This document shows positions 7,768 to 15,709 of a stretch of DNA of 37,536 nt, in pieces (position 1 is the stretch's first letter; each line of letters opens with the position of its first letter). The DNA comes from Bacillota bacterium. GTDB taxonomy: Bacteria; Bacillota; Clostridia; Oscillospirales; Oscillospiraceae. The stretch spans positions 1 to 37,536 of the forward strand of contig JAEXCS010000026.1 in assembly GCA_023402075.1 (NCBI GenBank), given 5' to 3'. A model generated the notes under the pieces. The model searched no databases. It was not told the origin of the DNA and worked only from the letters and a program-made list of their open reading frames with translations. A program made the translations under genes and the position numbers.

Positions 7768-7812
7768 AAAAATAAGTTTGCCCTCCGCCAACTTTCTGTG
7801 ACAGAGGGCAAA
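7768..7812 (-). terminator. Terminator after the sigma-like gene
   Basis: On the minus strand TTTGCCCTC (7812..7804) and GAGGGCAAA (7785..7777) form a perfect 9-bp stem, followed by CTTATTTTT. It begins 9 bases after the stop of the sigma-like gene, before leader motif copy 2. It may be only partly efficient, since replication genes follow in the same direction. Confidence 0.7.
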
Positions 7813-7821
7813 ACCATGTGA

Positions 7822-8349
7822 TTACTTGAGACCTAATATACGTTTGCGAAGCTGGTCGAGCACCTGCTTTTCGCGGTAGACGGCTTTGGACTTGTACCAG
7901 TCGCCGCCGAACTCGCGCTGAAGGGTATCCGCGATTTCTGCCTTTGAGCTGCCCTCCATAATAAGCTCGCAGATGCGCTTGCCTTCAGGGTCGCGCTCCG
8001 CCAGCTCATCGAGAAGCTGCTCCAGCAGAAGCCTGTCCACGAGAACATCGGAAAAGCTGGCGGTCGGGTCCTCAAGCGTATCCTTGAGGCTAAACTCCTC
8101 GCCGTCACCGTTTTCCATCGGCGCGTCGAGCGAGATGGTGTTTCCAGCTGCGCGATATTCGCAGGTGGCGCAGTCACCGTCGCACATCCAGAGCTTTGCT
8201 TTCGGACACATACATTGACCGCTTTTCTGCGCTTCCTTCTGTAAGCGCCAGATGGGGCGGTAGTATTCGTGATAAACTTCTTCCGTTACCGGTACCCACG
8301 TTTTGGTGTTGCGGATGTAGATTTTGCGTGTGTTTTCTTGCTTTGTCAT
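7822..8349 (-). CDS. Phage sigma-70 region 4-like regulator with Cys cluster
   Basis: A 175-residue protein. The C-terminal part (LLLEQLLDELAERDPEGKRICELIMEGSSKAEIADTLQ, then KSKAVYREKQVLDQLRKRILGL) has the layout of a sigma-70 region 4 helix-turn-helix, as in the sigma-like late or middle gene regulators of clostridial phages. The N-terminal part contains CMCPKAKLWMCDGDCATC, five cysteines at residues 46, 48, 56, 60 and 63, which could hold zinc or an iron-sulfur cluster. SLDAPMENGDGEEFSLKDTLED in the middle is also typical of sigma factors. GGAG precedes the ATG by about 8 nt. It follows the stem-rich non-coding region at 8420-8585, which probably belongs to its leader. Confidence 0.8.
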   Translation of the reverse strand: MTKQENTRKIYIRNTKTWVPVTEEVYHEYYRPIWRLQKEAQKSGQCMCPKAKLWMCDGDCATCEYRAAGNTISLDAPMENGDGEEFSLKDTLEDPTASFSDVLVDRLLLEQLLDELAERDPEGKRICELIMEGSSKAEIADTLQREFGGDWYKSKAVYREKQVLDQLRKRILGLK

Positions 8350-8419
8350 GAGGTTTTCTCCTTCCGGCGTTTAAGCCGAAGCGGAGATAACCTGCATACC
8401 TGCCAGAGCTAAATTTCAT

Positions 8420-8585
8420 AGATGGTCACCTCATGCGGATTTCTCCGCTTCACATCGGTGACCAGCCGTTCGTAGCTGGCACTCTATTTTTTGTGTGGCC
8501 CTTGCGCCAGCTACGAACGCATCTCCGTGGCCACAGAGATGAGCTGGTACTCGGGCAGACCTTTTTACGTCTTGTCCGGGACGAT
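8420..8585 (-). ncRNA. Candidate structured RNA / stem-rich region upstream of the sigma-like gene
   Basis: This gap of about 240 bases holds several strong stems. CGTTCGTAGCTGGC (8467-8480) is a perfect 14-bp inverted repeat of 8506-8519. TGGTCACC (8423-8430) pairs with GGTGACCA (8457-8464) and encloses GCGGA/TCCGC (8435-8439 / 8444-8448), which on the minus strand is closed by a GAAA tetraloop. 8520-8541 is a 22-base near-perfect palindrome (CATCTC...GAGATG). AGCTGG/CCAGCT pieces occur three times, so alternative pairings exist. The GNRA loop on the minus strand and the co-directional downstream gene suggest an RNA in the 5' leader; an origin or protein-binding region is the main alternative. 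No Rfam family was recognised. Confidence 0.55.
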
Positions 8586-8589
8586 TGTG

Positions 8590-8781
8590 TTAATTGTCGT
8601 TGGCGATAAGCTCTAAATCGCCGAACGCCTCACTGTAATAATAGGGACTCAGATCGTATAGCCCACGAGCGTCGTAGCGGCGGAAAACTGACGTCACAAC
8701 CTCATTCCCGAACTGCTCGGCGACCGCTGCTGCCGTATTCTCAATATTGATACGCCACATTTCCTTTTCGGATTTTGTCAT
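8590..8781 (-). CDS. Small conserved-looking phage protein (63 aa), first gene of the early module
   Basis: Reads MTKSEKEMWRINIENTAAAVAEQF, then VVTSVFRRYDARGLYDLSP, then AFGDLELIANDN. It is compact, acidic and without membrane segments. The ATG at 8781..8779 has a weak GGTG ribosome binding site 6 nt upstream; the longer frame, which begins inside inverted repeats, is rejected. It is the first gene after the promoter proposed at 8931-8960. Similar small proteins occupy this place in clostridial prophages, but the function is unknown. Confidence 0.7.
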   Translation of the reverse strand: MTKSEKEMWRINIENTAAAVAEQFGNEVVTSVFRRYDARGLYDLSPYYYSEAFGDLELIANDN

Positions 8782-8844
8782 GTAATCACCGTTTTTTCTT
8801 TGAAGTCGCTTCCGGCATCTCCTCGTCAGGAAGCGGAAACGCTG

Positions 8845-8912
8845 TTGTACAAGCACTCGCGATTGCTTCGTACAAGACTGCAGTCAGCAGATATTTCCTA
8901 CTGCTGACTACA
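8845..8912. repeat. Two adjacent inverted repeats in the early-module leader
   Basis: TTGTACAAGCA (8845-8855) pairs with TGCTT-c-GTACAA (8864-8875): 11 bp with one bulge. Immediately beside it AGTCAGCAG (8882-8890) is a perfect inverted repeat of CTGCTGACT (8901-8909), extendable past one mismatch. Neither is followed by a T-run, so they are not obvious terminators. They lie between the candidate promoter and the first gene and could be operators or leader hairpins. Confidence 0.55.
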
Positions 8913-8930
8913 ATTATCGCGCATTTCGTT

Positions 8931-8960
8931 TTTAGAATCCCAACTCAGCGGGTTGGTCAA
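8931..8960 (-). promoter_or_regulatory. Candidate promoter of the phage early module with embedded operator
   Basis: On the minus strand TTGACC (8960..8955) and TCTAAA (8936..8931) are 18 nt apart. The spacer contains CCAAC-CCGCTGA-GTTGG, an inverted repeat placed to bind a repressor between the two promoter elements. No other good promoter is seen before the first gene. Confidence 0.4.
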
Positions 8961-8999
8961 AAACGCGCATAATACCGATGATTTTCAGAATTTGGGCAT

Positions 9000-9024
9000 A
9001 AAAAAAGAACCCCTTTCGGGGTTC
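9000..9024 (-). terminator. Terminator of the hsd-peptidase operon
   Basis: On the minus strand GAACCCC-GAAA-GGGGTTC (9024..9007) is a perfect 7-bp stem with a GAAA loop, followed at once by TTTTTT. It lies 57 bases after the stop of the ImmA-like gene and separates the defence operon from the phage early module. Confidence 0.9.
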
Positions 9025-9081
9025 AAGAGGGCTTGCTATGATGTTTTATCGGTAAAAAGCCAACTCAATGAGTTATCAGCT

Positions 9082-10683
9082 TTATGAAACTTTTTCTTTC
9101 GTTCCCAATTCGGGCAGCTTTGCAGCTTTTAACATCCCGTTAAAGTCGTTCATGGAAACACCCGGAAAGCGTTCAAGAATGCGGTAATATGTTTTATCCG
9201 GGTCTTGAAAACGATTTAGTTTATTCTGCGATTTATCAAAAATGCTTTCTATAAGACACAACCGAAGTTTCATTCCTATACAAACCGCCATGAGAACATC
9301 AGTCCCCATATTGTTGTAGGTGTCATTCCTGATTTTCCCATGATAATTTGCGTGCAATCCTGTGTATTCTGTAAAGGTGGACGGTGCAGTCCAGTGTCGG
9401 TTCTCCATAAGAAACCACAGGCATTGGCAAAGTGATTTGTTCGGCATCCCAAGCATTCCCAATAACTGATTTTCCTCGTCCTCATCATATGCAGGGATTG
9501 AATTGAATGCCGCAGCGTAGGCTTCGTCAGGGTCAAGCTCTTTGATGTTCGTTTGAAGCTTCGGGTTAAAAAGATAAATCCTTTTATCAACATCCTGTGC
9601 TTTTGCATCGGCCTTGTAGAGATAGCATAATCCCTCGAAGTCTTTACACGCATATGTGTAGTCTGCGAATCGCTGCTCACGGATATTGAGAACGCATCGC
9701 TGAAGGTTTTTCTTTGCCGTGGTCGTAAGCTGCGGAACGCCAGCTTTGAAGGTTACAAATTTAGGGTTAGCAAGCACAAAATACCCATCTGCGTAGATAA
9801 ACGAACCGCTGCTAATCCATTCACTGAGCAAAGAATCTTCGGAGGCAAGGGAAAAGGCTTCGATGGGACTTAACGGCTGATAGTCCTTGCTCTCCAGTAT
9901 TTCGGCGTAAACATCCGCATAGTCCCCAAACTGAGCAATGACCGTTTCCAAACCTACTTCAATCAGACGGTACTTTGCCGAACTCCGGGATACCAAAAAG
10001 AACGCACTTAGCCTTTCAATCAAAACATCGCAGGAAAGCGGTGAAGCGTCGTTGTCCGCTGGATGTTCAATTATTTCCAGAGCTTTTTTCTTGAACATAT
10101 CATGCGGCATCAGCACCCTCGGTGCCAACCGATGTGCCTGCCACTCCAACCAACGGACTTCATTTTCTTTTGTGTTTTTTCCTGCGGATGGTTCATAATA
10201 GGTTTCAGACTGACGGCACATAATCGGATACAGTTTTTCCGAAGCTACTCTGTTTTTTATCTGTAGGATTTCAAAATACCGCCGGTCCTTTTCCCAATGT
10301 AATGCCTCGTGTATCAGCGTGTTCCGCTTCGCGCCTACACCGTACCTCTCCGCATAATCCGGATCTATAAGGATTGTTCCTGCCGGGTAGTTCTGCGGTT
10401 TCATGCTGCTGGTGCCTTTGTCGTAAACCTGAACCTCACCATTAAGCAGCAGGCAACACCCAAAAATATCAAGATTTCGTGACAGCGAGACCTCTTTCAC
10501 GGCCAAATGCTCGTCTGCTAAAATCTGTTCAACTGGCAGAGGCATCGGCGTGGTCAGTGCTTCTCTGCAAACGCGGCTCAAATACTTGGAGGCATAATCG
10601 TCAAGACGGTTTTTCCCGAGGATTAATCCACCAGTTTTTTTATTCACATCAAAGATGTCACTTGTGGTGAGATTATTCCTCAT
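9082..10683 (-). CDS. Large ImmA/IrrE-like zinc metallopeptidase, last gene of the hsd operon
   Basis: A 533-residue protein. The peptidase part contains NTLIHEALHW with HEALH at residues 125-129, and a later conserved block EWQAHRLAPRVLMP at 180-193, typical of the ImmA/IrrE family, whose classic members cleave phage or ICE repressors. Ordinary ImmA proteins are about 120-200 residues; here about 340 residues follow, including helical segments, no transmembrane segments, and no domain I can name. The ATG at 10683..10681 overlaps the last 11 bases of the YgjP-like gene, with GGAGG about 11 nt upstream. Translational coupling to a type I restriction operon suggests a role in regulating the system or in defence. 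The cleavage target is unknown. Confidence 0.8.
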   Translation of the reverse strand: MRNNLTTSDIFDVNKKTGGLILGKNRLDDYASKYLSRVCREALTTPMPLPVEQILADEHLAVKEVSLSRNLDIFGCCLLLNGEVQVYDKGTSSMKPQNYPAGTILIDPDYAERYGVGAKRNTLIHEALHWEKDRRYFEILQIKNRVASEKLYPIMCRQSETYYEPSAGKNTKENEVRWLEWQAHRLAPRVLMPHDMFKKKALEIIEHPADNDASPLSCDVLIERLSAFFLVSRSSAKYRLIEVGLETVIAQFGDYADVYAEILESKDYQPLSPIEAFSLASEDSLLSEWISSGSFIYADGYFVLANPKFVTFKAGVPQLTTTAKKNLQRCVLNIREQRFADYTYACKDFEGLCYLYKADAKAQDVDKRIYLFNPKLQTNIKELDPDEAYAAAFNSIPAYDEDEENQLLGMLGMPNKSLCQCLWFLMENRHWTAPSTFTEYTGLHANYHGKIRNDTYNNMGTDVLMAVCIGMKLRLCLIESIFDKSQNKLNRFQDPDKTYYRILERFPGVSMNDFNGMLKAAKLPELGTKEKVS

Positions 10684-11419
10684 CTATCAATTCGCCTCCA
10701 GCTTCAATGTAATCCAACGGCATTTCTGTGAGGAGCTTTTTTGCTTCCTTCCATGTAGGGCAGTATTCTTCGACCAGAGCATTGAAGCGGTTAGTATGAT
10801 TTCTCTCCAGCAGGTGAATAAGCTCGTGGATAACGACATATTCAAGGCATTCCGGCGGTTTCTTTGCGAGCTGAAGGTTTATCCATATTCTTTTATTGTC
10901 GATGTTGCAAGTGCCCCAGCGAGTTTTCATCTTTTTGATTCTCGCTTCGTCCGCGTCGATGCCGGTTTTCTTCTTACAGGTTTCAAATACGGTTTCTAAA
11001 ACACGCTTCAATTCAGTACGGTACCATTCGGTGAGCGCTTGCTCTTTACCGTCGATTGTTGCGCCATCGGGAACTGTCATGATTATTTTGTTCGGCGTCT
11101 TTTCAATGGAATAGCGCTTTCCATTGGGGATTACCTGCAGCATATAAGGTTTTCCCCACAGGTAGCAAGATTCTCCTGATACATATTCGCGTTTGCTTTG
11201 TCTCGGCTGCACATTCATTTTATTTCTGACCTTTGTGATTTCCGGCAACTTTCTCAAAACAAACAGCTTGATTTCCTCGTCGGGGTAACCCGCCGGAACA
11301 CTAACAGTTACATTGCCTTCCGGTGGGTTGACCCGAATATAGAGGTTTTTCAGATTTCTCTTCTTGAGAATTTGGATCTGAAGTCCGCTGATTTCCAAAG
11401 TTTCATTCATCGTATTCAT
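10673..11419 (-). CDS. YgjP-like zinc metallopeptidase coupled to hsdR
   Basis: A 248-residue protein of the YgjP/DUF45 (PF01863) family. It has the family signatures MKTRWGTC near 164-171 and VIHELIHLLERNHTNRF near 196-212; H198, E199 and H202 form HExxH and H208 is the likely third zinc ligand. The N-terminal half is beta-rich (LYIRVNPPEGNVTVSVP). Members of this family are frequently found beside type I restriction genes; what they cleave, if anything, is not established. The ATG at 11419 overlaps the hsdR end by 17 bp, and a second in-frame ATG three codons in is also possible. Its own 3' end overlaps the ImmA-like gene. Confidence 0.9.
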   Translation of the reverse strand: MNTMNETLEISGLQIQILKKRNLKNLYIRVNPPEGNVTVSVPAGYPDEEIKLFVLRKLPEITKVRNKMNVQPRQSKREYVSGESCYLWGKPYMLQVIPNGKRYSIEKTPNKIIMTVPDGATIDGKEQALTEWYRTELKRVLETVFETCKKKTGIDADEARIKKMKTRWGTCNIDNKRIWINLQLAKKPPECLEYVVIHELIHLLERNHTNRFNALVEEYCPTWKEAKKLLTEMPLDYIEAGGELIDEE

Positions 11420-14400
11420 CCTGCCTCTGAACTAAGTCATAGATATCGCCAGAGGTATTCGCTGCATCTTCTTCGTCGTAGCCGCCATCTATCAGCGCCT
11501 GATAAATAGCGCCTCTGATGTTCTGCTGCTTTTGGAAATTTTTCTTCCAACTCGGACGCAGTGCTGTGCGGATGGCATTGTCTACAGCAACAGCAAGCTC
11601 CGAATTTTTGTCAAAGAAGTCGTACAAAGCGCGTCTGGCGGCACTATCCTTGACTTCATCCGGGTAGTCCATACTCGTTTCCGGGTGCAAAATCGCCTCT
11701 GCAAGCTCGACCACTTGGCGAAGATACTCGTCATAGCTGAGAGCTTCGATTTTCCGCTGGTCGATGATTTTTTGGAGCATTTCGGACAGCTTCCCGTAGT
11801 AGACGGAATTGCCACCCATTTTCTTGACGATTTCATGCTTGAGGTTATTCTCGATCGTTTCCGCCTTTGCTACATCGTCACCGGGTATATCCTTTACGAG
11901 GTCGGCGGGCGTGGTGGTCCTGCCGCTCAGAAGCAGTTCCACCAGAGACATATTGCCAAGTTCGCTTACGACCGTGCTGTCGTCAGCGCGAATGTAGGTG
12001 TCAAGGATATAGCGCATATCTGCCTCGTATGGCTTCAGGTCAATATAATCGCAGCTTGCAAGACGCACCATTTCCTTAACACGGTTATAATCAGAAATCT
12101 CTGTGCGCAGACTGTCGACCTGCGCATCTTCATATCCGTAATGCGATGCAAGTCTATCGCAGCAGGTGGCAAAAGAGCGAGAGAGGGAGGACGTAAGCAC
12201 ATACAGCAGGTCACGGCGGCCTGCCGTTTCCTCATCCTCGCCGGATTCACAGAAATAGCTGATGAAATCGGTATCCGCCTGCGGAGCGCTGACATTTTCA
12301 AACAGCTCAATCAGCGATGACCGTGCACCGTCCATTTCTGCTTTAGCCTCGTCGTAGCTGTTCTTGATAAGTCCCTCAATATCATCTTTGTCATATTCCT
12401 CGAAAGCGCCGGAGGTGTAGTCGGCAACCGCAAGCTGAACATTGCGGAACAAGTCCATATAGTCAACGATGTAGCCGTAGTCCTTATCTTCACCGTCGGG
12501 ACGGTTTACGCGGCAAATAGCCTGAAAAAGATCGTGGTCACGCATGGACTTATCTATATAGATGTAGGTAGCGCTTGGTGCGTCAAAGCCTGTGAGCAGT
12601 TTATCAACGACAATCAGCAGTTTCAGCTTGCCGGGTTCTTCCTTGAACTGCTTCTTGGCGTTTGCTTCGAACTCCGTGACCGTCTTGCCGCCGAGCATCC
12701 GTTCATAGACAGCCTTCTTGTATTCTTCCTCGCTTTGCATCGACAAGTCTGAGGTTGCCGTTCTTACCGCCTGCGTTGTCGGCTCGTAAGAGGTGACTAC
12801 AGCGCATTTCGTAAATCCGAGCGAGTTGAAGATTTCCCAGTAGCGGCAGGCTTCATAGATACTTCCGGCAACAAGCAGGGCAGTGCCTCGGTCGGTTTTC
12901 AGGCGCGGCTTTAAACTCATGTCAAAGATGATATCGGACGCGATTTTTTCAAGCCGTTGCTTAGAGCTATACAGCTTATTGATTGACGTCCAGCTCTGCT
13001 TCAACTGGAGCTTTGCCCGGTCTGTCAAGCCGGTCGTCTTATTGTCAAACCATAAATCGACTTTGTCTTTGCTGCTCAAATCTTGGTCGACATCTCTCGC
13101 TTCATAGCGGAGATCAAGGACAACGCCGTCTTCAACGCCTTCATCGAACTTGTAGGTGTGGATGTATGTGCCGAAGGTGGCAAGGCTTGTCTTTTTATCG
13201 GCTTTCAGCAGAGGTGTACCGGTAAAGCCGATAAGCACAGCGTCCGGCATCAGTGCGCGAACGGCCTCGTGGAGCTTTCCGGAGTTCGTTCTGTGGCACT
13301 CGTCGATAAAGGCAATGATGTTACCCTTTGCTTTATAGTCATGCGGAAGATTCGCAAGCAGCTCTTTGCGGTACTGGTCAATGTCTGCCTGTTTACCGGC
13401 GTTGTGACCGTATTTGTGTATCAGAGAGCAAACGATGGAATCCTCGTTTTTATCCAGTATCGTTCTCAAGTCGGCGCAGCTTTTCGCCCTCACGACCTTT
13501 TCTTCCACGTCAAAGAACAGGCTTTCAATCTGATCGTCCAATTCCTCTCGGTCAGTGATGATAACGACGCGGCTGTCCGGCACATTTTCGATAATCCATT
13601 TAGTCAGCCAGACCATAATGAGGGATTTACCGGAACCTTGCGTGTTCCAAATGATACCGCCGTCCTTGTCGTGGATACGCTGTCTTGCCGCGATATTGGC
13701 AAAATACTGATTGTGCCGTGCAACCTTTTTGATTCCCGCATCGAAAATCAAAAAGTCGTGAATGATGGAGAGAAAACGCTCCTTCTGGCAGAGCGATACG
13801 ATGGCTCTGCGCAGGGGATTTGCCTCTTTATCACAGAGAGCCTTAATCTCTGCGGACAGAGCATCCGTCGCCTTTGCGTCCTCTTTCCATTTCAGATAGT
13901 ATTTCTCCGGGGTTTCGGTCGTGCCGTAGCGCAGACCCTCCGCCTCGTTACCGGCAAAAAGAAGCTGTTCCGTGGCGAAAAAGCTCTCGATGTTCTCCTT
14001 TTTCTGGTTTGTGAGCATCTGGCGTATACCTTCGCCAACACTGACGCAGGAGCGCTTCAGCTCAAACATACCCAGCGCGATGCCGTTCACATACAAAACA
14101 AGGTCGGGACGTTTCGTTGTCGTGCGGTCATAGCGCAGCACGGTTACTTCCTCCGCTACATAAAAATCATTCTTGTCGAAATCATCCCAGTCGATATAAT
14201 GGACCGTGTCGCGGTGTCCGGCGTCATCCTTCACGCCTTGTTTCCCGTAGCGCAGGAGAGAGTACACCGCCTTATTTACCTGATAAAGCGTATCAGCCTG
14301 ATTTGAGACTGTACTGTGCAACTCCGCAACTGCCTTTGTTATCTGCTCTTTCTTGTAACCGCGCTTTTTGAGGCTTGCAATCAGCAGTTCTTCCTTGACG

Positions 14401-14507
14401 GGCGTGTTATACCGGTCTTCCAAGTTGCCAAGGAAGATATAACCGAGGTTGTCAATGAGCCAATGCTTGACCTTGTTCTGTAGTTTTCGTTCAGAATCAA
14501 CTGACAT
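11403..14507 (-). CDS. hsdR: Type I restriction endonuclease, R subunit
   Basis: A 1034-residue motor and cleavage subunit of a type I restriction enzyme. The nuclease site is RPDLVLYVNGIALGMFELKRS (D135, E149, K151). The helicase core has Walker A TQGSGKS at 289-295, DECH at 402-405 and TGTP at 429-432, followed by the second RecA lobe (VDKLLTGFDAP, AICRVNR). The C-terminal third is helical and probably contacts HsdM. Length and motif order fit an intact HsdR. GGAGGA lies 7 nt before the ATG and overlaps the hsdS stop region, leaving only 2 bp between the genes. It should translocate DNA and cut far from unmethylated recognition sites when bound to HsdM-HsdS. Confidence 0.97.
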   Translation of the reverse strand: MSVDSERKLQNKVKHWLIDNLGYIFLGNLEDRYNTPVKEELLIASLKKRGYKKEQITKAVAELHSTVSNQADTLYQVNKAVYSLLRYGKQGVKDDAGHRDTVHYIDWDDFDKNDFYVAEEVTVLRYDRTTTKRPDLVLYVNGIALGMFELKRSCVSVGEGIRQMLTNQKKENIESFFATEQLLFAGNEAEGLRYGTTETPEKYYLKWKEDAKATDALSAEIKALCDKEANPLRRAIVSLCQKERFLSIIHDFLIFDAGIKKVARHNQYFANIAARQRIHDKDGGIIWNTQGSGKSLIMVWLTKWIIENVPDSRVVIITDREELDDQIESLFFDVEEKVVRAKSCADLRTILDKNEDSIVCSLIHKYGHNAGKQADIDQYRKELLANLPHDYKAKGNIIAFIDECHRTNSGKLHEAVRALMPDAVLIGFTGTPLLKADKKTSLATFGTYIHTYKFDEGVEDGVVLDLRYEARDVDQDLSSKDKVDLWFDNKTTGLTDRAKLQLKQSWTSINKLYSSKQRLEKIASDIIFDMSLKPRLKTDRGTALLVAGSIYEACRYWEIFNSLGFTKCAVVTSYEPTTQAVRTATSDLSMQSEEEYKKAVYERMLGGKTVTEFEANAKKQFKEEPGKLKLLIVVDKLLTGFDAPSATYIYIDKSMRDHDLFQAICRVNRPDGEDKDYGYIVDYMDLFRNVQLAVADYTSGAFEEYDKDDIEGLIKNSYDEAKAEMDGARSSLIELFENVSAPQADTDFISYFCESGEDEETAGRRDLLYVLTSSLSRSFATCCDRLASHYGYEDAQVDSLRTEISDYNRVKEMVRLASCDYIDLKPYEADMRYILDTYIRADDSTVVSELGNMSLVELLLSGRTTTPADLVKDIPGDDVAKAETIENNLKHEIVKKMGGNSVYYGKLSEMLQKIIDQRKIEALSYDEYLRQVVELAEAILHPETSMDYPDEVKDSAARRALYDFFDKNSELAVAVDNAIRTALRPSWKKNFQKQQNIRGAIYQALIDGGYDEEDAANTSGDIYDLVQRQDEYDE

Positions 14508-14509
14508 CG

Positions 14510-15709
14510 TTATCCTCCTTGTTTGGTAAGCCGTATCCGCCCGGTGAGCAGGTCGTCCATCGCTCCGGCTTTTATTTGTAGCATTTTGTCTTTTTCTTCT
14601 TCTAAAGAGGCGATCTCTTTATCGAGAGCGGATAGAATATTCGCTATTTCCTCCTGCTCAACGATATCGCAAGCATACGGTATAACAAACTTCCTCAGTA
14701 GTTTCTTGTTTAAGCCACCTCTGCCACCATCTCCAGAGGACAATTCTCTTAAGCTAATGTAGCTTCTTTCCATTGCGTAAAACAGAAAATTTGCATTTGT
14801 CTTTTCATCTGCGACAAGAGCAGCTAACGATTGATTGATGGCCATATCACTTAGAAGAAAGGCTGCAGTTCCTCGCGTCTTCCCCTGACCTGCCAACGCA
14901 ATCAACACGGAGTCTTTGGGCACAATTTTTGCCGCAGAATATCTCAACCCTGCATCTGTAATAAATGTTGTTGGACGTATAATTCTTTTCTGATGTATTT
15001 CTGTGGATGCAAGCCAAGGAATACTTCCGCCCCAATATTCCGAAATTAAAGTTGATGGTGTTCCACCAGTAACTATCTCTGAAGTGATACTGCCTAAACA
15101 CTTGTATTCCCACTCACCAGCGAACCCTTTCAGCCGTGTCCTGCCGCTTACCAAATCTTCCAGCGCGCCGTCGCGGATGCCTTTTTTCTTTTCGATGAGC
15201 TCCGTTAGGTTGGCGATATGCTCGTCCATGCAAGAGAGCGTTTCTGCAATGGCTTTTTGTTCAGGGAGAGATGGTAAAGAAATAGGTGTGCTTAGAATCA
15301 GGCTATTATATAGTCTCCTGATGGTAGTTCCTTCAAGATTCTGCCACGGATATGACTCATAAAAATACTTCAAAAAGGCACTATCCACTTCATCATCAGA
15401 AGTATCAAGCCACACAATGTTGGAGTCTTGAAAATAAGCATCCTTGCCATCAAACACGGCGGTTCTGCCAATTGTGCCCGCAGCAGAGATAAGGACATCG
15501 CCTTTTCTGGGGTATGAATATAGGCTTCTATAAGTATCATATAAATCCCGCGAGATATAGGCATCTGCTTTTTTGCCGAAAGTACCTATCTTATAAAAAG
15601 GTATTTGTCCACTTTTTTCGGTTTGATGCGAAAAGATACGGCGACACATCTTGATACTGCCCAAGTCCCCTAAGGTTAGGTCATCCCAATCCTTCGGATA
15701 AGTTACCAT
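14510..15709 (-). CDS. hsdS: Type I restriction-modification specificity subunit
   Basis: A 399-residue DNA-recognition subunit with the usual two halves. The target recognition domains cover about residues 1-145 and 205-340, each followed by a conserved helical spacer: LPEQKAIAETLSCMDEHIANLTELIEKKK...LVSGRTRL and EQEEIANILSALDKEIASLEEEKDKML...LLTGRIRL. The recognition sequence should be bipartite but cannot be predicted. The target-recognition segments are visibly richer in A and T than the conserved spacers and the neighbouring hsd genes, as expected if they are swapped by recombination. It overlaps the hsdM stop by 7 bp and starts with MVTYPKDW. Confidence 0.95.
   Translation of the reverse strand: MVTYPKDWDDLTLGDLGSIKMCRRIFSHQTEKSGQIPFYKIGTFGKKADAYISRDLYDTYRSLYSYPRKGDVLISAAGTIGRTAVFDGKDAYFQDSNIVWLDTSDDEVDSAFLKYFYESYPWQNLEGTTIRRLYNSLILSTPISLPSLPEQKAIAETLSCMDEHIANLTELIEKKKGIRDGALEDLVSGRTRLKGFAGEWEYKCLGSITSEIVTGGTPSTLISEYWGGSIPWLASTEIHQKRIIRPTTFITDAGLRYSAAKIVPKDSVLIALAGQGKTRGTAAFLLSDMAINQSLAALVADEKTNANFLFYAMERSYISLRELSSGDGGRGGLNKKLLRKFVIPYACDIVEQEEIANILSALDKEIASLEEEKDKMLQIKAGAMDDLLTGRIRLTKQGG

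Noticed and set aside
8174..8419. 81-codon minus-strand frame starting MKFSSGRYAGYLRF
   Set aside because: It has no ribosome binding site, runs into the sigma-like gene in another frame and starts just after the structured region; it is more likely part of that leader than a protein.
13083..14306. 407-codon plus-strand open frame opposite hsdR
   Set aside because: It is fully antisense to the conserved helicase and nuclease motifs of hsdR, has no ribosome binding site and no recognisable domain; it is a codon-usage shadow.
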